From the NCBI GenBank assembly GCA_035528035.1, contig DATKZI010000051.1, positions 1-64,000 of the forward strand: 64,000 nucleotides of DNA. Reading direction: 5' to 3'. The notes under the pieces were generated by a model, which made no database searches, was not told the origin of the DNA, and saw only the letters and a program-made list of their open reading frames with translations. This document shows, piece by piece, positions 17,866-28,224 of the stretch. Source of the stretch: JABLTI01 sp035528035 (GTDB lineage: Archaea; Asgardarchaeota; Heimdallarchaeia; JABLTI01). A program made the position numbers and the translations under genes. Positions within the stretch are counted from its first letter, which is position 1, and every line of letters begins with the position of its first letter.

Positions 17866-19640
17866 TTTTTTTCAAATTTCTTTTCAATTTTATTCATATA
17901 AAGAAATAATGAAAATAATTGCCAAATAAACCAATTATTAGGACCAAATTCTCTTTTAGTGATATTAATAACTTCTTTCAAATTGAAATTCTTTTGAATT
18001 GATTTGCTTTCATTATATAAACTTAAAATCTCATTTATCATTTCTTTTCTTTCATTGTCTTTTGATAATTTTATTTTCCATTTTAATCCTGTGTAAATTT
18101 TGCCAACATTGATTAAGAATTTATTAGAAATTATGAAATTATATATCTTTGATTTTTTGAAATTACCACCAAAGACTGGGATTTTATTTATTGAAATATT
18201 TTGATCAATATTGTTTAGTAATTCTTCAAAAAATTGATAGTCACAATAATTTCTTGGAATTTTCTTAGTAGCAAAAATAAGCCAATCATTTGACATCATA
18301 GGATTTACAGTCCAGATATGTTTCCTGGATCTATCTTCTCCCTGTCCAACAAAAATCCTGTAATATTCAAAATAATAATGTACTATTATATCTTCGATTC
18401 TTTTTTCATTATAATTTGATTGAAAGTAATCTAACCAATATTTTTTGATTTCATTTTCATTCAAATCTAAACAGGAACAAAAAGACTTTATCGATGTTTT
18501 TGAAATGTACATTGGAAAACTATCAATTTCAATAATATCGAGAATATTTTTATGAAATCTCTTTTGCTTTTTTGGATGTCTTAGAAATTCTCCTCCAAAG
18601 CCCATAAAATTAGCAATTGGTTCAGGAAATTCCTTTCTCAAAAATTGTCTATTTGGATAACAACCTGCAGTAATTCTCCCATCAACCAACCCATCAGTTT
18701 TATACAATAAATTTTGTGTGTTATCGAAATCGAATTCTCTTTCTGGTTGAATAATAACAAGCTTATCGTTATATACTTCAGCAATTTTTTCAGCAATTAT
18801 TTTCTCACTACCAGTAATTAAGTCAATTGAAACTGGTCTTACTGTATTATCTAATTGACGTGTAATTGAATAAACAATTCTGCTATCATATCCCCCACTT
18901 AAATCAGCACATTTTGTATATTGATTTAATTTACTAAGCTGTAATTTTGCTGATTCACTTAAAATTCTTGCAGCTTCTTGAATATAATCTTTTTTTAATT
19001 TGAAATCTAAAGGTTCAAAATTAAAATTCAAAGGTAGGATTTCTTCTTCTACAAAAGTTTGATTTTCATAAATTAAAAGATAACCTGGTAACATTCTTTT
19101 GATATCAGAAAATATTGTATTTGAACCAAAAGTATATCTAATTGCTAGATGTTCAAGTAATCCAATTTTACTATATCTAATATTTTTAAAATAATGTAGT
19201 ATAAATTTAATTTCTCTTGAAAATATGAATTTATTTTTTTCACTATGATAAAAACATTGTAATCTACCCCATTGATCATTAAAAACATAGGTTGCATTAT
19301 CAGTCTTAGAATGAATTACAATAATATAATCTCCCGATGAAGACTCAATGAATTTTTTAATTTTATTTTTATAATTTCCTTTTTCATTTATGGTATTAAT
19401 GATTTCAGATAATTCATCGTTAATTTCTTTTTCAGTTTTGTTATAGATCATTCCCTCTAAAATAACTATTTTTTCATCAAAATTATAGATTTCATAAGGA
19501 TAACCATTGTATTTTGAAATTATAATTGTATTATCTTTTGATTCTAAAAAAAACTCAATGTCATAATATTTTTCATATTTTAAATCAGCAATTATTTTAT
19601 TGTCAAATAGATCACCCAAAATCATACTTATACCAGGCAT
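17862..19640 (-). CDS. asparagine-synthase-like protein lacking the glutaminase cysteine
   Basis: A protein of about 592 residues with the two-domain layout of asparagine synthetase B: an N-terminal Ntn-type amidotransferase-like domain (about 1-200) and a synthetase domain with the PP-loop SGGYDSR near residues 249-255. The N terminus reads MPGISMILGD, aligning with the usual MCGI, but proline replaces the catalytic Cys2, so glutamine hydrolysis should be lost. An in-frame TTG at 19682 would add 14 residues; I prefer the ATG at 19640 because it places MPGI at the canonical position. It lies inside a glycan gene cluster, where such proteins may amidate sugars or peptides. The actual reaction is unknown. 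Confidence 0.75.
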   Translation of the reverse strand: MPGISMILGDLFDNKIIADLKYEKYYDIEFFLESKDNTIIISKYNGYPYEIYNFDEKIVILEGMIYNKTEKEINDELSEIINTINEKGNYKNKIKKFIESSSGDYIIVIHSKTDNATYVFNDQWGRLQCFYHSEKNKFIFSREIKFILHYFKNIRYSKIGLLEHLAIRYTFGSNTIFSDIKRMLPGYLLIYENQTFVEEEILPLNFNFEPLDFKLKKDYIQEAARILSESAKLQLSKLNQYTKCADLSGGYDSRIVYSITRQLDNTVRPVSIDLITGSEKIIAEKIAEVYNDKLVIIQPEREFDFDNTQNLLYKTDGLVDGRITAGCYPNRQFLRKEFPEPIANFMGFGGEFLRHPKKQKRFHKNILDIIEIDSFPMYISKTSIKSFCSCLDLNENEIKKYWLDYFQSNYNEKRIEDIIVHYYFEYYRIFVGQGEDRSRKHIWTVNPMMSNDWLIFATKKIPRNYCDYQFFEELLNNIDQNISINKIPVFGGNFKKSKIYNFIISNKFLINVGKIYTGLKWKIKLSKDNERKEMINEILSLYNESKSIQKNFNLKEVINITKREFGPNNWFIWQLFSLFLYMNKIEKKFEKN

Positions 19641-20003
19641 TTCTAATAACCATTCTATCCTATTGCTTTCTATCAATAACAATTGATTTAAAATCTTTTT
19701 CAGATGATAGTATTTTCTTCTTTTTTAAAGAAGAATGTGAAGTAATATTCATAGATATAATAATATTGTAAATTAGTTAATCTTAATTTGTAAATGTTAA
19801 AATTAAAAATAAAAAAAACTCAGTTCAGAGAATGAAAAGAAATGGAAAAAAAACATTTAAGCTTTTAGTAAAACAACTTAAGAAAAGGTTAAATTTCATA
19901 TATAATATAAATCAATATAAAATATAATTTGATTAATTAATTATCTAAGAGAAAAAAATAAAAATAACAATAAATAAGACTGTTTGGGAGTTTTAAAACA
20001 AAA
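19641..20003. other. AT-rich divergent intergenic region
   Basis: About 360 bases between the leftward asparagine-synthase-like gene and the rightward membrane-protein gene. It contains a TATA-like TCATATATAATATA at 19897-19910 for the rightward gene, and homopolymeric A runs near 19806-19855. No conserved open reading frame or RNA structure was recognised. It probably holds promoters for both directions. Confidence 0.5.
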
Positions 20004-21680
20004 ATGTCAATGACAGAGGAAAAGAAATTCAATGTTTTTTTTAAAAGAACATTTGAAAAGAAAAATATTATTTTATTATTAATAATTGCTTGGTCATTAT
20101 TATTTGTTATTTCTATTTTCTTTATTACCACAAAGAGATTTTTCATTACAAGATATGAACAAGTTTTCGTTTCGTTTATAACATCAAAACTATTTAATTC
20201 CGATAGTACAATTTTTTCTGTATATGGAAGTTTTTTCCCTTTAATAACTGGTTTCTTTATGTTTGTAATAAATTTTACAAATCTAGATGTTTTAACCTTA
20301 ATTCAAATACCATTTGGTTTAATTTTATTCCCAATTTCAATATATTTATTTGTTAAGGAAATTTTTTCAGATTTTTCAAAAGAGTCTATTCTTGGTGTTT
20401 TTTATTTGTTTTTTTATTATTTTTATACAAAATTCTTTCAAGTTGGTTATGTTGCTGCTTTTGGGATACCTATTGTTTTACATTTCACAGTTTGCCTTCT
20501 AAAGATATTAAAACAAGAAAATTCCAAGAAATATATAGTTCTAGCATTAATTGAAATCGTTTATCTAGTAGGACTTTGGCATTCTGCTGCTTTTTATGCG
20601 ATTGTCCTTTTTGGCTCATTAACAATTATTTATCTTATTTTAGTATCTATTTATTCATATAAAAAATGGAAATCAAAAAGTAATTCAGACCATTTCTTTT
20701 TAAAACCAAAGGTAGCATTATTTTCCTTCTCTGCAATTGCAATAGTAGGCTTTTTTGTAATAAATTCAAAAAGTGATTTATTGGGCGGCTATTTGGGTGA
20801 TTTTACAAGTAGATTTACTGGCGAGGGGGGATTTATTGGAGGTATTTTAAGTCTTTTTACTCCAATAATAAATCGGCTTTTTGGAAAAAGTGATTTACCA
20901 CTTGCTAATGAAATGTACGAGTATAATTATGTATCAACATTAGCAGGGAAGTTTTATTTTATTGCTCATATTGCGATCCTATTAATTTCCACTTTTATTT
21001 TACTAATATGTTTAGTTATATTGATAAGGAAAATTAAAAAAGATTCTAATAACATAATGATAATCTGGCTTGTTTTTGTTTTTAGTTTATTTTTAGCTCA
21101 AATTATCTATTATTTTCTTTATTCAGGAACTGGTTCTAATTTATTTTATATAGCAATAATGTTCCCAATTTTTGGGGTATTTTTACTTAAAAAATTAGGT
21201 TATAAGAAATTTGCTACTATATCAATGATCACCATTTTTAGCTTAGGAACAGTAATGTCCTTCAGTTCAATTTCTACAAATCAATTTGGTTATAATATTG
21301 GTTCAAGTTATGAAGACAATTTCTATGGATTTAATTGGTTAAATAATCATTCTGATCCTGATACCACAATATATTTTGATTTCAATTTACATGGCAGATA
21401 TCTTCAATACAACATTGAAAATAATGTAAGCATTAATTGGACATTAGAATATATCGATTCAACCAATTATCTTTATATAACCGGCAATGAAACCCCGCCA
21501 AGTAATTTTGATTCAAGAGATCTGGTGGTTATAGATTTACTTACGCTGGAAAATAGGATTGCTTTTGATACTTATGAGAAACGAGGATTATTAATAAGTG
21601 AATTAGAATTAATAAATCAAAATCCAAATTTAGCAATGATTTATAATGATCGTTTAATAGCAATATACAGTTTTATTTAG
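20004..21680 (+). CDS. GT-C-type polytopic membrane protein (probable lipid-linked-sugar glycosyltransferase)
   Basis: A 558-residue protein with about 10-11 membrane helices up to residue 430, followed by a soluble C-terminal domain of about 130 residues (FYGFNWLNNHSDPDTTIYFDF to the end). It ends NLAMIYNDRLIAIYSF, a strand pattern seen at the end of GT-C membrane glycosyltransferases. No WWDYG motif of the AglB/STT3 oligosaccharyltransferase is present. Its position at the head of a glycan gene cluster, and the architecture shared with the membrane protein at 30460-32301, support a role in sugar transfer on the outer face. The ATG start follows a GGGAG motif 14 bases upstream. The family assignment is by architecture only. 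Confidence 0.6.
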   Translation: MSMTEEKKFNVFFKRTFEKKNIILLLIIAWSLLFVISIFFITTKRFFITRYEQVFVSFITSKLFNSDSTIFSVYGSFFPLITGFFMFVINFTNLDVLTLIQIPFGLILFPISIYLFVKEIFSDFSKESILGVFYLFFYYFYTKFFQVGYVAAFGIPIVLHFTVCLLKILKQENSKKYIVLALIEIVYLVGLWHSAAFYAIVLFGSLTIIYLILVSIYSYKKWKSKSNSDHFFLKPKVALFSFSAIAIVGFFVINSKSDLLGGYLGDFTSRFTGEGGFIGGILSLFTPIINRLFGKSDLPLANEMYEYNYVSTLAGKFYFIAHIAILLISTFILLICLVILIRKIKKDSNNIMIIWLVFVFSLFLAQIIYYFLYSGTGSNLFYIAIMFPIFGVFLLKKLGYKKFATISMITIFSLGTVMSFSSISTNQFGYNIGSSYEDNFYGFNWLNNHSDPDTTIYFDFNLHGRYLQYNIENNVSINWTLEYIDSTNYLYITGNETPPSNFDSRDLVVIDLLTLENRIAFDTYEKRGLLISELELINQNPNLAMIYNDRLIAIYSFI

Positions 21681-21690
21681 GAGAATGATA

Positions 21691-24117
21691 GTGTTGAAAA
21701 AAATCCTTAAAGAAAAAATTATTCCATTCTTAAAGAAAAATTGGGATTTTATTCTTATTATCACAATCTCCTTATTATTTAGTTTAATTCGTATGTATTC
21801 AAATAATCTATTTATATCAGTTTTTGGATTTATAATTTTGCTAACTTTTCCTGGTTATAGTCTTTCGTTTCTTATATTTTCTAAAAAAGATGATCTAAAA
21901 GTCATTGAAAGAATAGGGATAACACTATTTTCCTCTATTATTTTATCTTCAATTCTTGGTGCCATCTTAGTCTATTTTAATAATTTTAATCTTGCATTAG
22001 TAAATTGGTTATTCTTTGGTGCGAACCTTATATTATCATTACTTGGTATTATTTTCAGAATTTTCATAACTGATTCATTTATTTTAAATCCTTTCCAAAA
22101 AGGTATTTTTAAAAAAATATTTCACAATTGGATGAAAGAATCAACATTTACGAAAATACTCTCTATATTCACTATTATATCTATTCTTGGGGCTTTCGCT
22201 TCATTTGTTTTCATCTTACAATTTCAATCTACAATTCCTGGTACAACAATTTTCTCAGTCGTAGATGTAAAAGGTAATACGTTGTCAAATGTTCGTACAG
22301 GTGAAAATGAAACAATTTCGTTTACAGTAAAAGTAAATAATTCTAATATTAATGATATTAATTATTTTTTTGAAGCATGGGTTATAAATAAAACAAAAAC
22401 TGATATTTTAAACAATGAATTAACGAATATGAATATTACATTGATTAAAGAATTGGATTTTTTCCTGAATTCATATAATGAAAAAACATTCTCGTTTAAT
22501 TTTACTTTAGCGAATATTGGTGAATGGATTACATATTTTATATTATGGGAAAATGAAAAACCATTACTAGATCAAACAAGTCAAGAACAGTATATACAAT
22601 CTATTATAGAGACTCGCATTAAGGAAGCTATTCAACCTGATGCTGAGAAAAGGATTTATGGATTAAATATTCCAGTATTTATTTTAACAGATCATGTAGA
22701 GGATACTGGTGATAAATTTGCCAACGAAAAATGGACAATGAGTAGTCAAGGCTGGAATTGGACAACAACAGCTATTAACTCTACATATGGTGGTTTCAGG
22801 GATGAAGGTTTTCTTTATATGTTTTCAAATATCACTAGTTCTCATTTAGCATTAAGATCTACTGTTAGGAATGACTTAATATTTAACTCAAGTTCACATT
22901 TATATGCTGAATCTAGAATAGCACCAATAAGTAATATCTCAAATTATCACTCTTTTGGAATATCAATTGATTTATCAATTGGTTCACCTAGTTGGTATAG
23001 AGCAAGATTAGCATCTAATACAACCCATTTATTTATGGGTGTTGGTTCTCTTTTTACAGAGAAAGGTATTCTTTATTCTACACCAACGGTAATTCCATTC
23101 AATTGGTCACTAGATTCGTTTCATATATTACGCATTGATATAGATTACAAAAGTAAATGGATTTCATATCAATGTGATGGAATTATTTTAAGAAATACTA
23201 CCTTAGATAAAGATTTTATTGTCGATAATTACCAAGTAACAATTTTTGTTGATAATAATATTAATAGAACAGATTCAGCGATTAAAATGGATTATTATAA
23301 ATATGGTTGGACAAAAGAAGAAACACCATATAATAGTATAAAAAACTACCTTATAGATAATGGTGGTCAGTTTAATAGCAATTGGTATACAAGTTCTGAA
23401 GGCTGGGATTGGTTACCAACAAATGGTAATAAAACTGATTATGGCATGAGAATAAGTGATTATATCCAATTCTATTCTTCATTTAACAGCTCATTTCAAG
23501 GGATATCAGTTCCGCTTAATTCTGTAAATTTTGTAAGAAGCACAAACCAGATTGTTGTTTCTACAAATTTTACTTATCTGGAAAATTCTTCAGTTTATAG
23601 TTCATTTGGTTTAGCTGTAGATCTGAATATCGAAAATTCATTGAGATTTATTGCTGTCATTTTATCAAATACAACTCATCTGAAAGTAGGAATTGCTTCT
23701 AATTACTCTATAAGTTCAATATTCTATACAGAAACTATTGTTCCTTTCAATTGGTCACGTTATAATTATCATTTATTGGAAATCAAAATTGATTATGATA
23801 AACATTCAATTGCTTTTTACAATGATAATATTTTGATACGTAATAACATTCAAGATTTTGGTTATACCACCAACATTTATAATGCTACAATTTTAGTTGA
23901 AAATAATGTGAATTTTAACAATGCTTCAATTAGAATTGAAGATTTTATGGCACAATGGCTTAATTGGAATAATTTATCATATCCATCTATTTTGTCTACT
24001 GATTCATTGAATTATAATTATCTAATTCAAGATTGCAGTAATAATTTTGATAGAACAATTACTATCTATTCAAATAGAATTTCCTTTAAACTATTATTAA
24101 AAAAAGATGCTTATTAA
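21691..24117 (+). CDS. DUF1616-type membrane protein with two tandem extracellular LamG-like domains
   Basis: A protein of about 808 residues. Residues 10-185 hold five or so membrane helices with the DUF1616 look (FIILLTFPGYSLSFLIFSKKD and VIERIGITLFSSIILSSILG), followed by a beta-rich domain to about 300. Then come two copies of a roughly 195-residue domain (about 345-540 and 560-765). Both have a W-x-x-S-x-GW-x-W start, an IxFxFNWS-like segment (VIPFNWS/IVPFNWS) and NTTHL. The copies resemble LamG/concanavalin-type sheets. Asparagine-glycosylation sequons (N-x-S/T) are very dense, suggesting a heavily glycosylated surface protein. AGGAG at 21679-21683 favours the GTG start at 21691 over the ATG at 21685. 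Translation is coupled to the previous gene. Confidence 0.7.
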   Translation: MLKKILKEKIIPFLKKNWDFILIITISLLFSLIRMYSNNLFISVFGFIILLTFPGYSLSFLIFSKKDDLKVIERIGITLFSSIILSSILGAILVYFNNFNLALVNWLFFGANLILSLLGIIFRIFITDSFILNPFQKGIFKKIFHNWMKESTFTKILSIFTIISILGAFASFVFILQFQSTIPGTTIFSVVDVKGNTLSNVRTGENETISFTVKVNNSNINDINYFFEAWVINKTKTDILNNELTNMNITLIKELDFFLNSYNEKTFSFNFTLANIGEWITYFILWENEKPLLDQTSQEQYIQSIIETRIKEAIQPDAEKRIYGLNIPVFILTDHVEDTGDKFANEKWTMSSQGWNWTTTAINSTYGGFRDEGFLYMFSNITSSHLALRSTVRNDLIFNSSSHLYAESRIAPISNISNYHSFGISIDLSIGSPSWYRARLASNTTHLFMGVGSLFTEKGILYSTPTVIPFNWSLDSFHILRIDIDYKSKWISYQCDGIILRNTTLDKDFIVDNYQVTIFVDNNINRTDSAIKMDYYKYGWTKEETPYNSIKNYLIDNGGQFNSNWYTSSEGWDWLPTNGNKTDYGMRISDYIQFYSSFNSSFQGISVPLNSVNFVRSTNQIVVSTNFTYLENSSVYSSFGLAVDLNIENSLRFIAVILSNTTHLKVGIASNYSISSIFYTETIVPFNWSRYNYHLLEIKIDYDKHSIAFYNDNILIRNNIQDFGYTTNIYNATILVENNVNFNNASIRIEDFMAQWLNWNNLSYPSILSTDSLNYNYLIQDCSNNFDRTITIYSNRISFKLLLKKDAY

Positions 24118-24241
24118 AAATCCTTTATAAGAAATGAGTTCTAGAGTTAGATAAGACTTTACATCATTAATAAAGAATAATTTTTATACATAAATAAGGG
24201 ATTAAGATAATATTTGAGTGAGAGTAACGCCGGTATAGACT

Positions 24242-25231
24242 GTGAACTACAAAATCAATTTTGAGCATTTTAGGAAGAAAAGAATTTTGATTACTGGTGG
24301 TTTAGGTTTTATTGGCGTAAATTTATATTTATATTTAAAAAAATATGATATTGAACCTTATATTATTGATTTTTATAAAAAAATAGAAAATGTTGATCCA
24401 AATTTTATTCCTTTTAATTTAAATGATGTAAACTATACTAATGTTAATTTAGTAAATCGAAAAGATGTTTTAGAAATAATCTCAGAAATTAATCCTCATT
24501 ACATAATTCATCTAGCATCTATGACTAATTTGGATAAAGATATTGATGCAGCATTATTAGCAACAGATATTAATATCAAAGGAACACTACATCTTCTTGA
24601 TGCAATTAAAAGAACGGTTGTAGAAGGATTTGTATTTCTAAGCACAAGTGATGTATATGGTGGAACAAACCCACCATTTAAAGAAAGTCATTGTATATTA
24701 CCTGCTTCACCATATTCAGTAACTAAAGCTTCCGCAGAATATTTTTGTCTTTTATTTCACAAAATAGAAAACTTGCCTATATCTATTCTAAGAAGTTTCA
24801 ATTTATTCGGACCATATCAAAAAACCAATCGATTTATACCTTATATCTTAACAAAATTACTAAAAGGAGAAGAAGTTGATTTAACCTTGGGGGAACAAAA
24901 AAGAGAATTTAATTATATCGATAATCTTATTGAAGCAATATTATTATCACTAACCAATCAAATTAGCTTTGGTAGGATAATTAATATTGGTTCTGGTGTT
25001 TCAGTTAGTATAAAAGAATTGTCTACAAAAATCGCTGAAACATTTGGTTTAGTTTCAAAATTAAAATTTGGAGTTTTACCATATCGACCAAATGAGATTT
25101 TTGATATGTTCACTGATAATACATTAGCAAAAGAAATACTTAATTGGCACCCTAAGATAGATTTCGATAGTGGATTGAAAAAAACAATTGATTGGTATAT
25201 AGCAAATTATAATAAAAATGACATAAAATAA
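24242..25231 (+). CDS. NAD-dependent nucleotide-sugar epimerase/dehydratase
   Basis: A 329-residue extended short-chain dehydrogenase. It shows ILITGGLGFIGVNL (Rossmann motif, about residues 15-28), IIHLASMTN, the catalytic segment LSTSDVYGG with the serine/threonine, and SPYSVTKASAEY (Y-x-x-x-K). LFGPYQ and REFNYIDNLIEA further match UDP/GDP-sugar epimerases and dehydratases. The sugar cannot be named from sequence. It starts with GTG; no good ribosome-binding site is visible. A TATA-like TTTTTATACATAAATA lies about 50 bases upstream. The gene is followed at 15-18 bases by a glycosyltransferase, so the two form a unit. Confidence 0.85.
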   Translation: MNYKINFEHFRKKRILITGGLGFIGVNLYLYLKKYDIEPYIIDFYKKIENVDPNFIPFNLNDVNYTNVNLVNRKDVLEIISEINPHYIIHLASMTNLDKDIDAALLATDINIKGTLHLLDAIKRTVVEGFVFLSTSDVYGGTNPPFKESHCILPASPYSVTKASAEYFCLLFHKIENLPISILRSFNLFGPYQKTNRFIPYILTKLLKGEEVDLTLGEQKREFNYIDNLIEAILLSLTNQISFGRIINIGSGVSVSIKELSTKIAETFGLVSKLKFGVLPYRPNEIFDMFTDNTLAKEILNWHPKIDFDSGLKKTIDWYIANYNKNDIK

Positions 25232-25248
25232 TTCGGTGGATTAAATTG

Positions 25249-26433
25249 GTGAATTTAAAAGAGAATAATCTTCTTGTAGTATCTAATGCATATCCTAACC
25301 TAGAAATGAATTTTACACAAGGGATATTCATTAAAAATCAAGTTGATTCAATAAAAAAAGAATTTAATCATTTATATGTTATTTCACCTCTACCCAGAGA
25401 TATGGGTTTACTTGAAAAAGGAAAAAAATGTAAAAATTACTCTTATGATAATATTCATGTGTATTATCCTAAAGCATTTTATATACCAAAACAATATACT
25501 AGAATAGCAAATTTAGATTTTAGATTAAAAAAAATTGAAAAATTGAGTAAAGAATTACCAAAAATCAATTTAATACATTCACATTTTGGTACTATTGGTA
25601 AATTAATTTCCCCTCTAAAAAAGAAATTTCAAATTCCTATAATTACTTCGTTTTATGGGTATGATGCCTATCAATCCATTTATGATCAAAAATATTACGA
25701 AACATTATTTGACAATTTAGACATAGCAATTGTACTTAGTGACCATATGACGAAAAGATTGATAGAATTAGGGGCATCACCTGAACAAATTAAGAAAATT
25801 CATATTGGAATTGATCTTGATAAATTCAAACCAATTGAAAATCTTCAGAGAGAAAACGAGAATGTAGAGATTTTGATTGTAGCAAATTTTGTGGAAAAAA
25901 AAGGAATTATGAATGCTTTGTATGCTTTTGCTGCTCTTAGAGAAAAAAACAGCAATACACATTTAACAATTTTAGGAAGAGGACCCTTAAAAGAAAAAAT
26001 AATTGAATTGATTTCTAATTTGAAAATAGAACATTATGTTTCAATTATAGACAATTATGCTACAATAAATCCAAGGAAAACAGTTCTTGAGCATATACAA
26101 AAATGTGATATCTTTCTTCTAGCAAGCATAAGGGATAAATCAGGAGATTGTGAAGGCACACCAGTAGTTCTTATGGAAGCTTCTTCTTGTGAAAAACCTT
26201 GTGTAACAACAGAACATTCTGGCAATCCTGAAATAATCATTCATAATAAAACGGGATTTGTGGTTCCTGAAAATAATATTGAAGAATTAACTAAATGTCT
26301 AGATGTTTTAGTTAACGACAGTAATTTAAGAAAGAAATTTGGTGCTAATGGACGTCACTATATGACATTAGAGTTTAATAAAAATAAACAATCTAAAAAA
26401 TTGATTGATATTTATAGGCAATTACTAAAATAA
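25249..26433 (+). CDS. GT4-family glycosyltransferase
   Basis: A protein of about 394 residues with a GT-B fold: an N-terminal sugar-acceptor domain starting LLVVSNAYPN and containing IHSHFGTIGKL, and a C-terminal GT4 domain. The latter has IHIGIDLDKFKP, ILIVANFVEKKG, LTILGRGPL and the donor-binding E-x7-E segment in GTPVVLMEASSCEKPCVTTEHSGNPEII. It would add a hexose or related sugar to a lipid-linked or surface glycan in the cytoplasm. Starts at TTG 25246 or GTG 25249 are both possible; a GGTGGA motif at 25235-25240 fits the GTG slightly better in spacing. Confidence 0.88.
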   Translation: MNLKENNLLVVSNAYPNLEMNFTQGIFIKNQVDSIKKEFNHLYVISPLPRDMGLLEKGKKCKNYSYDNIHVYYPKAFYIPKQYTRIANLDFRLKKIEKLSKELPKINLIHSHFGTIGKLISPLKKKFQIPIITSFYGYDAYQSIYDQKYYETLFDNLDIAIVLSDHMTKRLIELGASPEQIKKIHIGIDLDKFKPIENLQRENENVEILIVANFVEKKGIMNALYAFAALREKNSNTHLTILGRGPLKEKIIELISNLKIEHYVSIIDNYATINPRKTVLEHIQKCDIFLLASIRDKSGDCEGTPVVLMEASSCEKPCVTTEHSGNPEIIIHNKTGFVVPENNIEELTKCLDVLVNDSNLRKKFGANGRHYMTLEFNKNKQSKKLIDIYRQLLK

Positions 26434-26530
26434 TTTAAAGCAAACATCTATTCTTTTTTTATTTAAGTTGAAGAAAATATGTGATTTAATAAATCGTAAG
26501 TAAAAGAATGTTAACGGTTGTATTAATAAA

Positions 26531-28072
26531 ATGGCAAATTTGGAAAGTAAACCGAAATCAATTGGAAGCAATTTTATTTACTCATTATTTATAACGATAA
26601 TAATTGGATTGGTAAATATTGTCTATCCTATTATGATTGGTTTAATTTATGGACCGGAAACCATGGGCAATTTTGCTGTTCTTTTCTATTGGGCTGCATT
26701 ACTAAATATACCAATTTCCAATGGAATAGCTCCTGCTATTTCAAGATTTTTAGCAGCAAGTTCTATAAATGAAACAAGAATAATTGAGAACACAGGAACT
26801 AAATTAACATTCTATTATATTATTGGAATTATAGTATTTTATCCAATAATAGGCATTTTTGCTTTTAAATTAAATACAATTGAAGTGTTAATTGTTGTAA
26901 CAATTACAATAGGGTTAGTGATTCATTACTTATATCGAAATGCATTGCAAGGTTTGGAGAAATTTAAAACACTTTTCAAAATGGAAATTATTTCATTTTC
27001 AATTTTTGCTTCAGTAATGGTTGTCTTTGGAATTTTACCTCAAGTTTTTCAATGGACTTTTATTCTTGAAAATTATTATTTCCTATTTATACCAATGCTC
27101 ATTTTTCATTTAGCGTTTACAATTTGTATAGTTGTATCTAAACGAACAGTAAAGTTTCATTTTAAGTTCCTTTTCAAACTTCCAAAAATAACTAAAAAAA
27201 TACTACTTTATGCTCTATTTGTAGGTATAGGTGGATTATTTGCCTTTGGGATTTCAAAAGTTCAGGTAATTATTTCAGATTTTTATCTCAATGAACTGGA
27301 ATTGGGTGTTCTGAGCTTCTGGGATTCTGCAATAGCTGCAATTACATTATTAACCGTTGCATTGGGAGGTTTATTGGTTCCAAGAATAACAAACCTGCAA
27401 AAGTTCCATAAAGAGCAAGAATTTTTAACTGAAGAATTTGTTAATCGGATATTATGGTATCTTTCTTATATAATTATACCAATAGCGGGTCTGATGTTTT
27501 TATTGTTTGGTTCTTTTCCAATAATATTAGATGCTTTAACATTATACAAATACAATATGGAAAGCTATTGGCTTGTAGTTATTCTTTTATGTTTCAAAGA
27601 AGTAAATTTTCTAATCCTGACTCCTGCAATATCATACATCCTATCTTCCGAAAAATATGTTAAATTTAATCCAATTTCATCATTTATTTATTCTGTAGCT
27701 GTTGTTATAACATGGATAATTCTAGTTCCTAAAGTGGGTATTTTTGGTTTTCCTGCAGGTATTGCTATAGGTAGCTTGATTCACAGTTTAGTTATTATTG
27801 CTTTTATTCTGATAATAAGTAAAAAGAAAATTGGTTTGCATATTATTTTAGTAAGTATTTTTTATGCCCTAAATTTAGTATCAATAATATTACTCAATTA
27901 TATTAATAATGTAATATTATTATCTATTTGGAGTGTTATTACATTAGCATCAGTAATTTTTGGTTTTTATAAATTATTTAAAATGCTTAAAGATAAACGA
28001 TTTTCACAAAAATTAAATGAAGAAGAGTTTTTAGAAGCAAAAGGTACTATTGAAGAGGAACCTACTATATAA
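26531..28072 (+). CDS. polysaccharide/lipid-linked oligosaccharide flippase (Wzx/MOP-type)
   Basis: A 513-residue protein with about 14 predicted membrane helices, beginning with GSNFIYSLFITIIIGLVNIVYPIMIGLIYGPETMGNF. This matches the first helices of MOP-superfamily polysaccharide exporters (Wzx/RfbX). Further family-like features are FKTLFKMEIISFS after a small loop, and GIFGFPAGIAIGSL late in the protein. It probably flips the lipid-linked glycan made by the neighbouring enzymes across the membrane. It has an acidic cytoplasmic C-terminal tail (NEEEFLEAKGTIEEEP). It is flanked by GT4 genes on both sides. Confidence 0.85.
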   Translation: MANLESKPKSIGSNFIYSLFITIIIGLVNIVYPIMIGLIYGPETMGNFAVLFYWAALLNIPISNGIAPAISRFLAASSINETRIIENTGTKLTFYYIIGIIVFYPIIGIFAFKLNTIEVLIVVTITIGLVIHYLYRNALQGLEKFKTLFKMEIISFSIFASVMVVFGILPQVFQWTFILENYYFLFIPMLIFHLAFTICIVVSKRTVKFHFKFLFKLPKITKKILLYALFVGIGGLFAFGISKVQVIISDFYLNELELGVLSFWDSAIAAITLLTVALGGLLVPRITNLQKFHKEQEFLTEEFVNRILWYLSYIIIPIAGLMFLLFGSFPIILDALTLYKYNMESYWLVVILLCFKEVNFLILTPAISYILSSEKYVKFNPISSFIYSVAVVITWIILVPKVGIFGFPAGIAIGSLIHSLVIIAFILIISKKKIGLHIILVSIFYALNLVSIILLNYINNVILLSIWSVITLASVIFGFYKLFKMLKDKRFSQKLNEEEFLEAKGTIEEEPTI

Positions 28073-28224
28073 AATAATTATTATGATAAATTAGTAATAA
28101 ATACTTCAAATTCATAAAAATCTATGAAGCATTAAAAATAAAAACGAAAAGAAACAAGAACATAACAATTTTAAAGATACACAAATTATTCTTTCCTTAG
28201 ATATTTTCCAGTTGTATGTTATAG

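Noticed and set aside
19805..19860. Poly-A rich stretches in the divergent intergenic region as a possible curved-DNA origin.
   Set aside because: No origin-recognition boxes, inverted repeats or orc1/cdc6 gene is nearby; AT-richness is general here.
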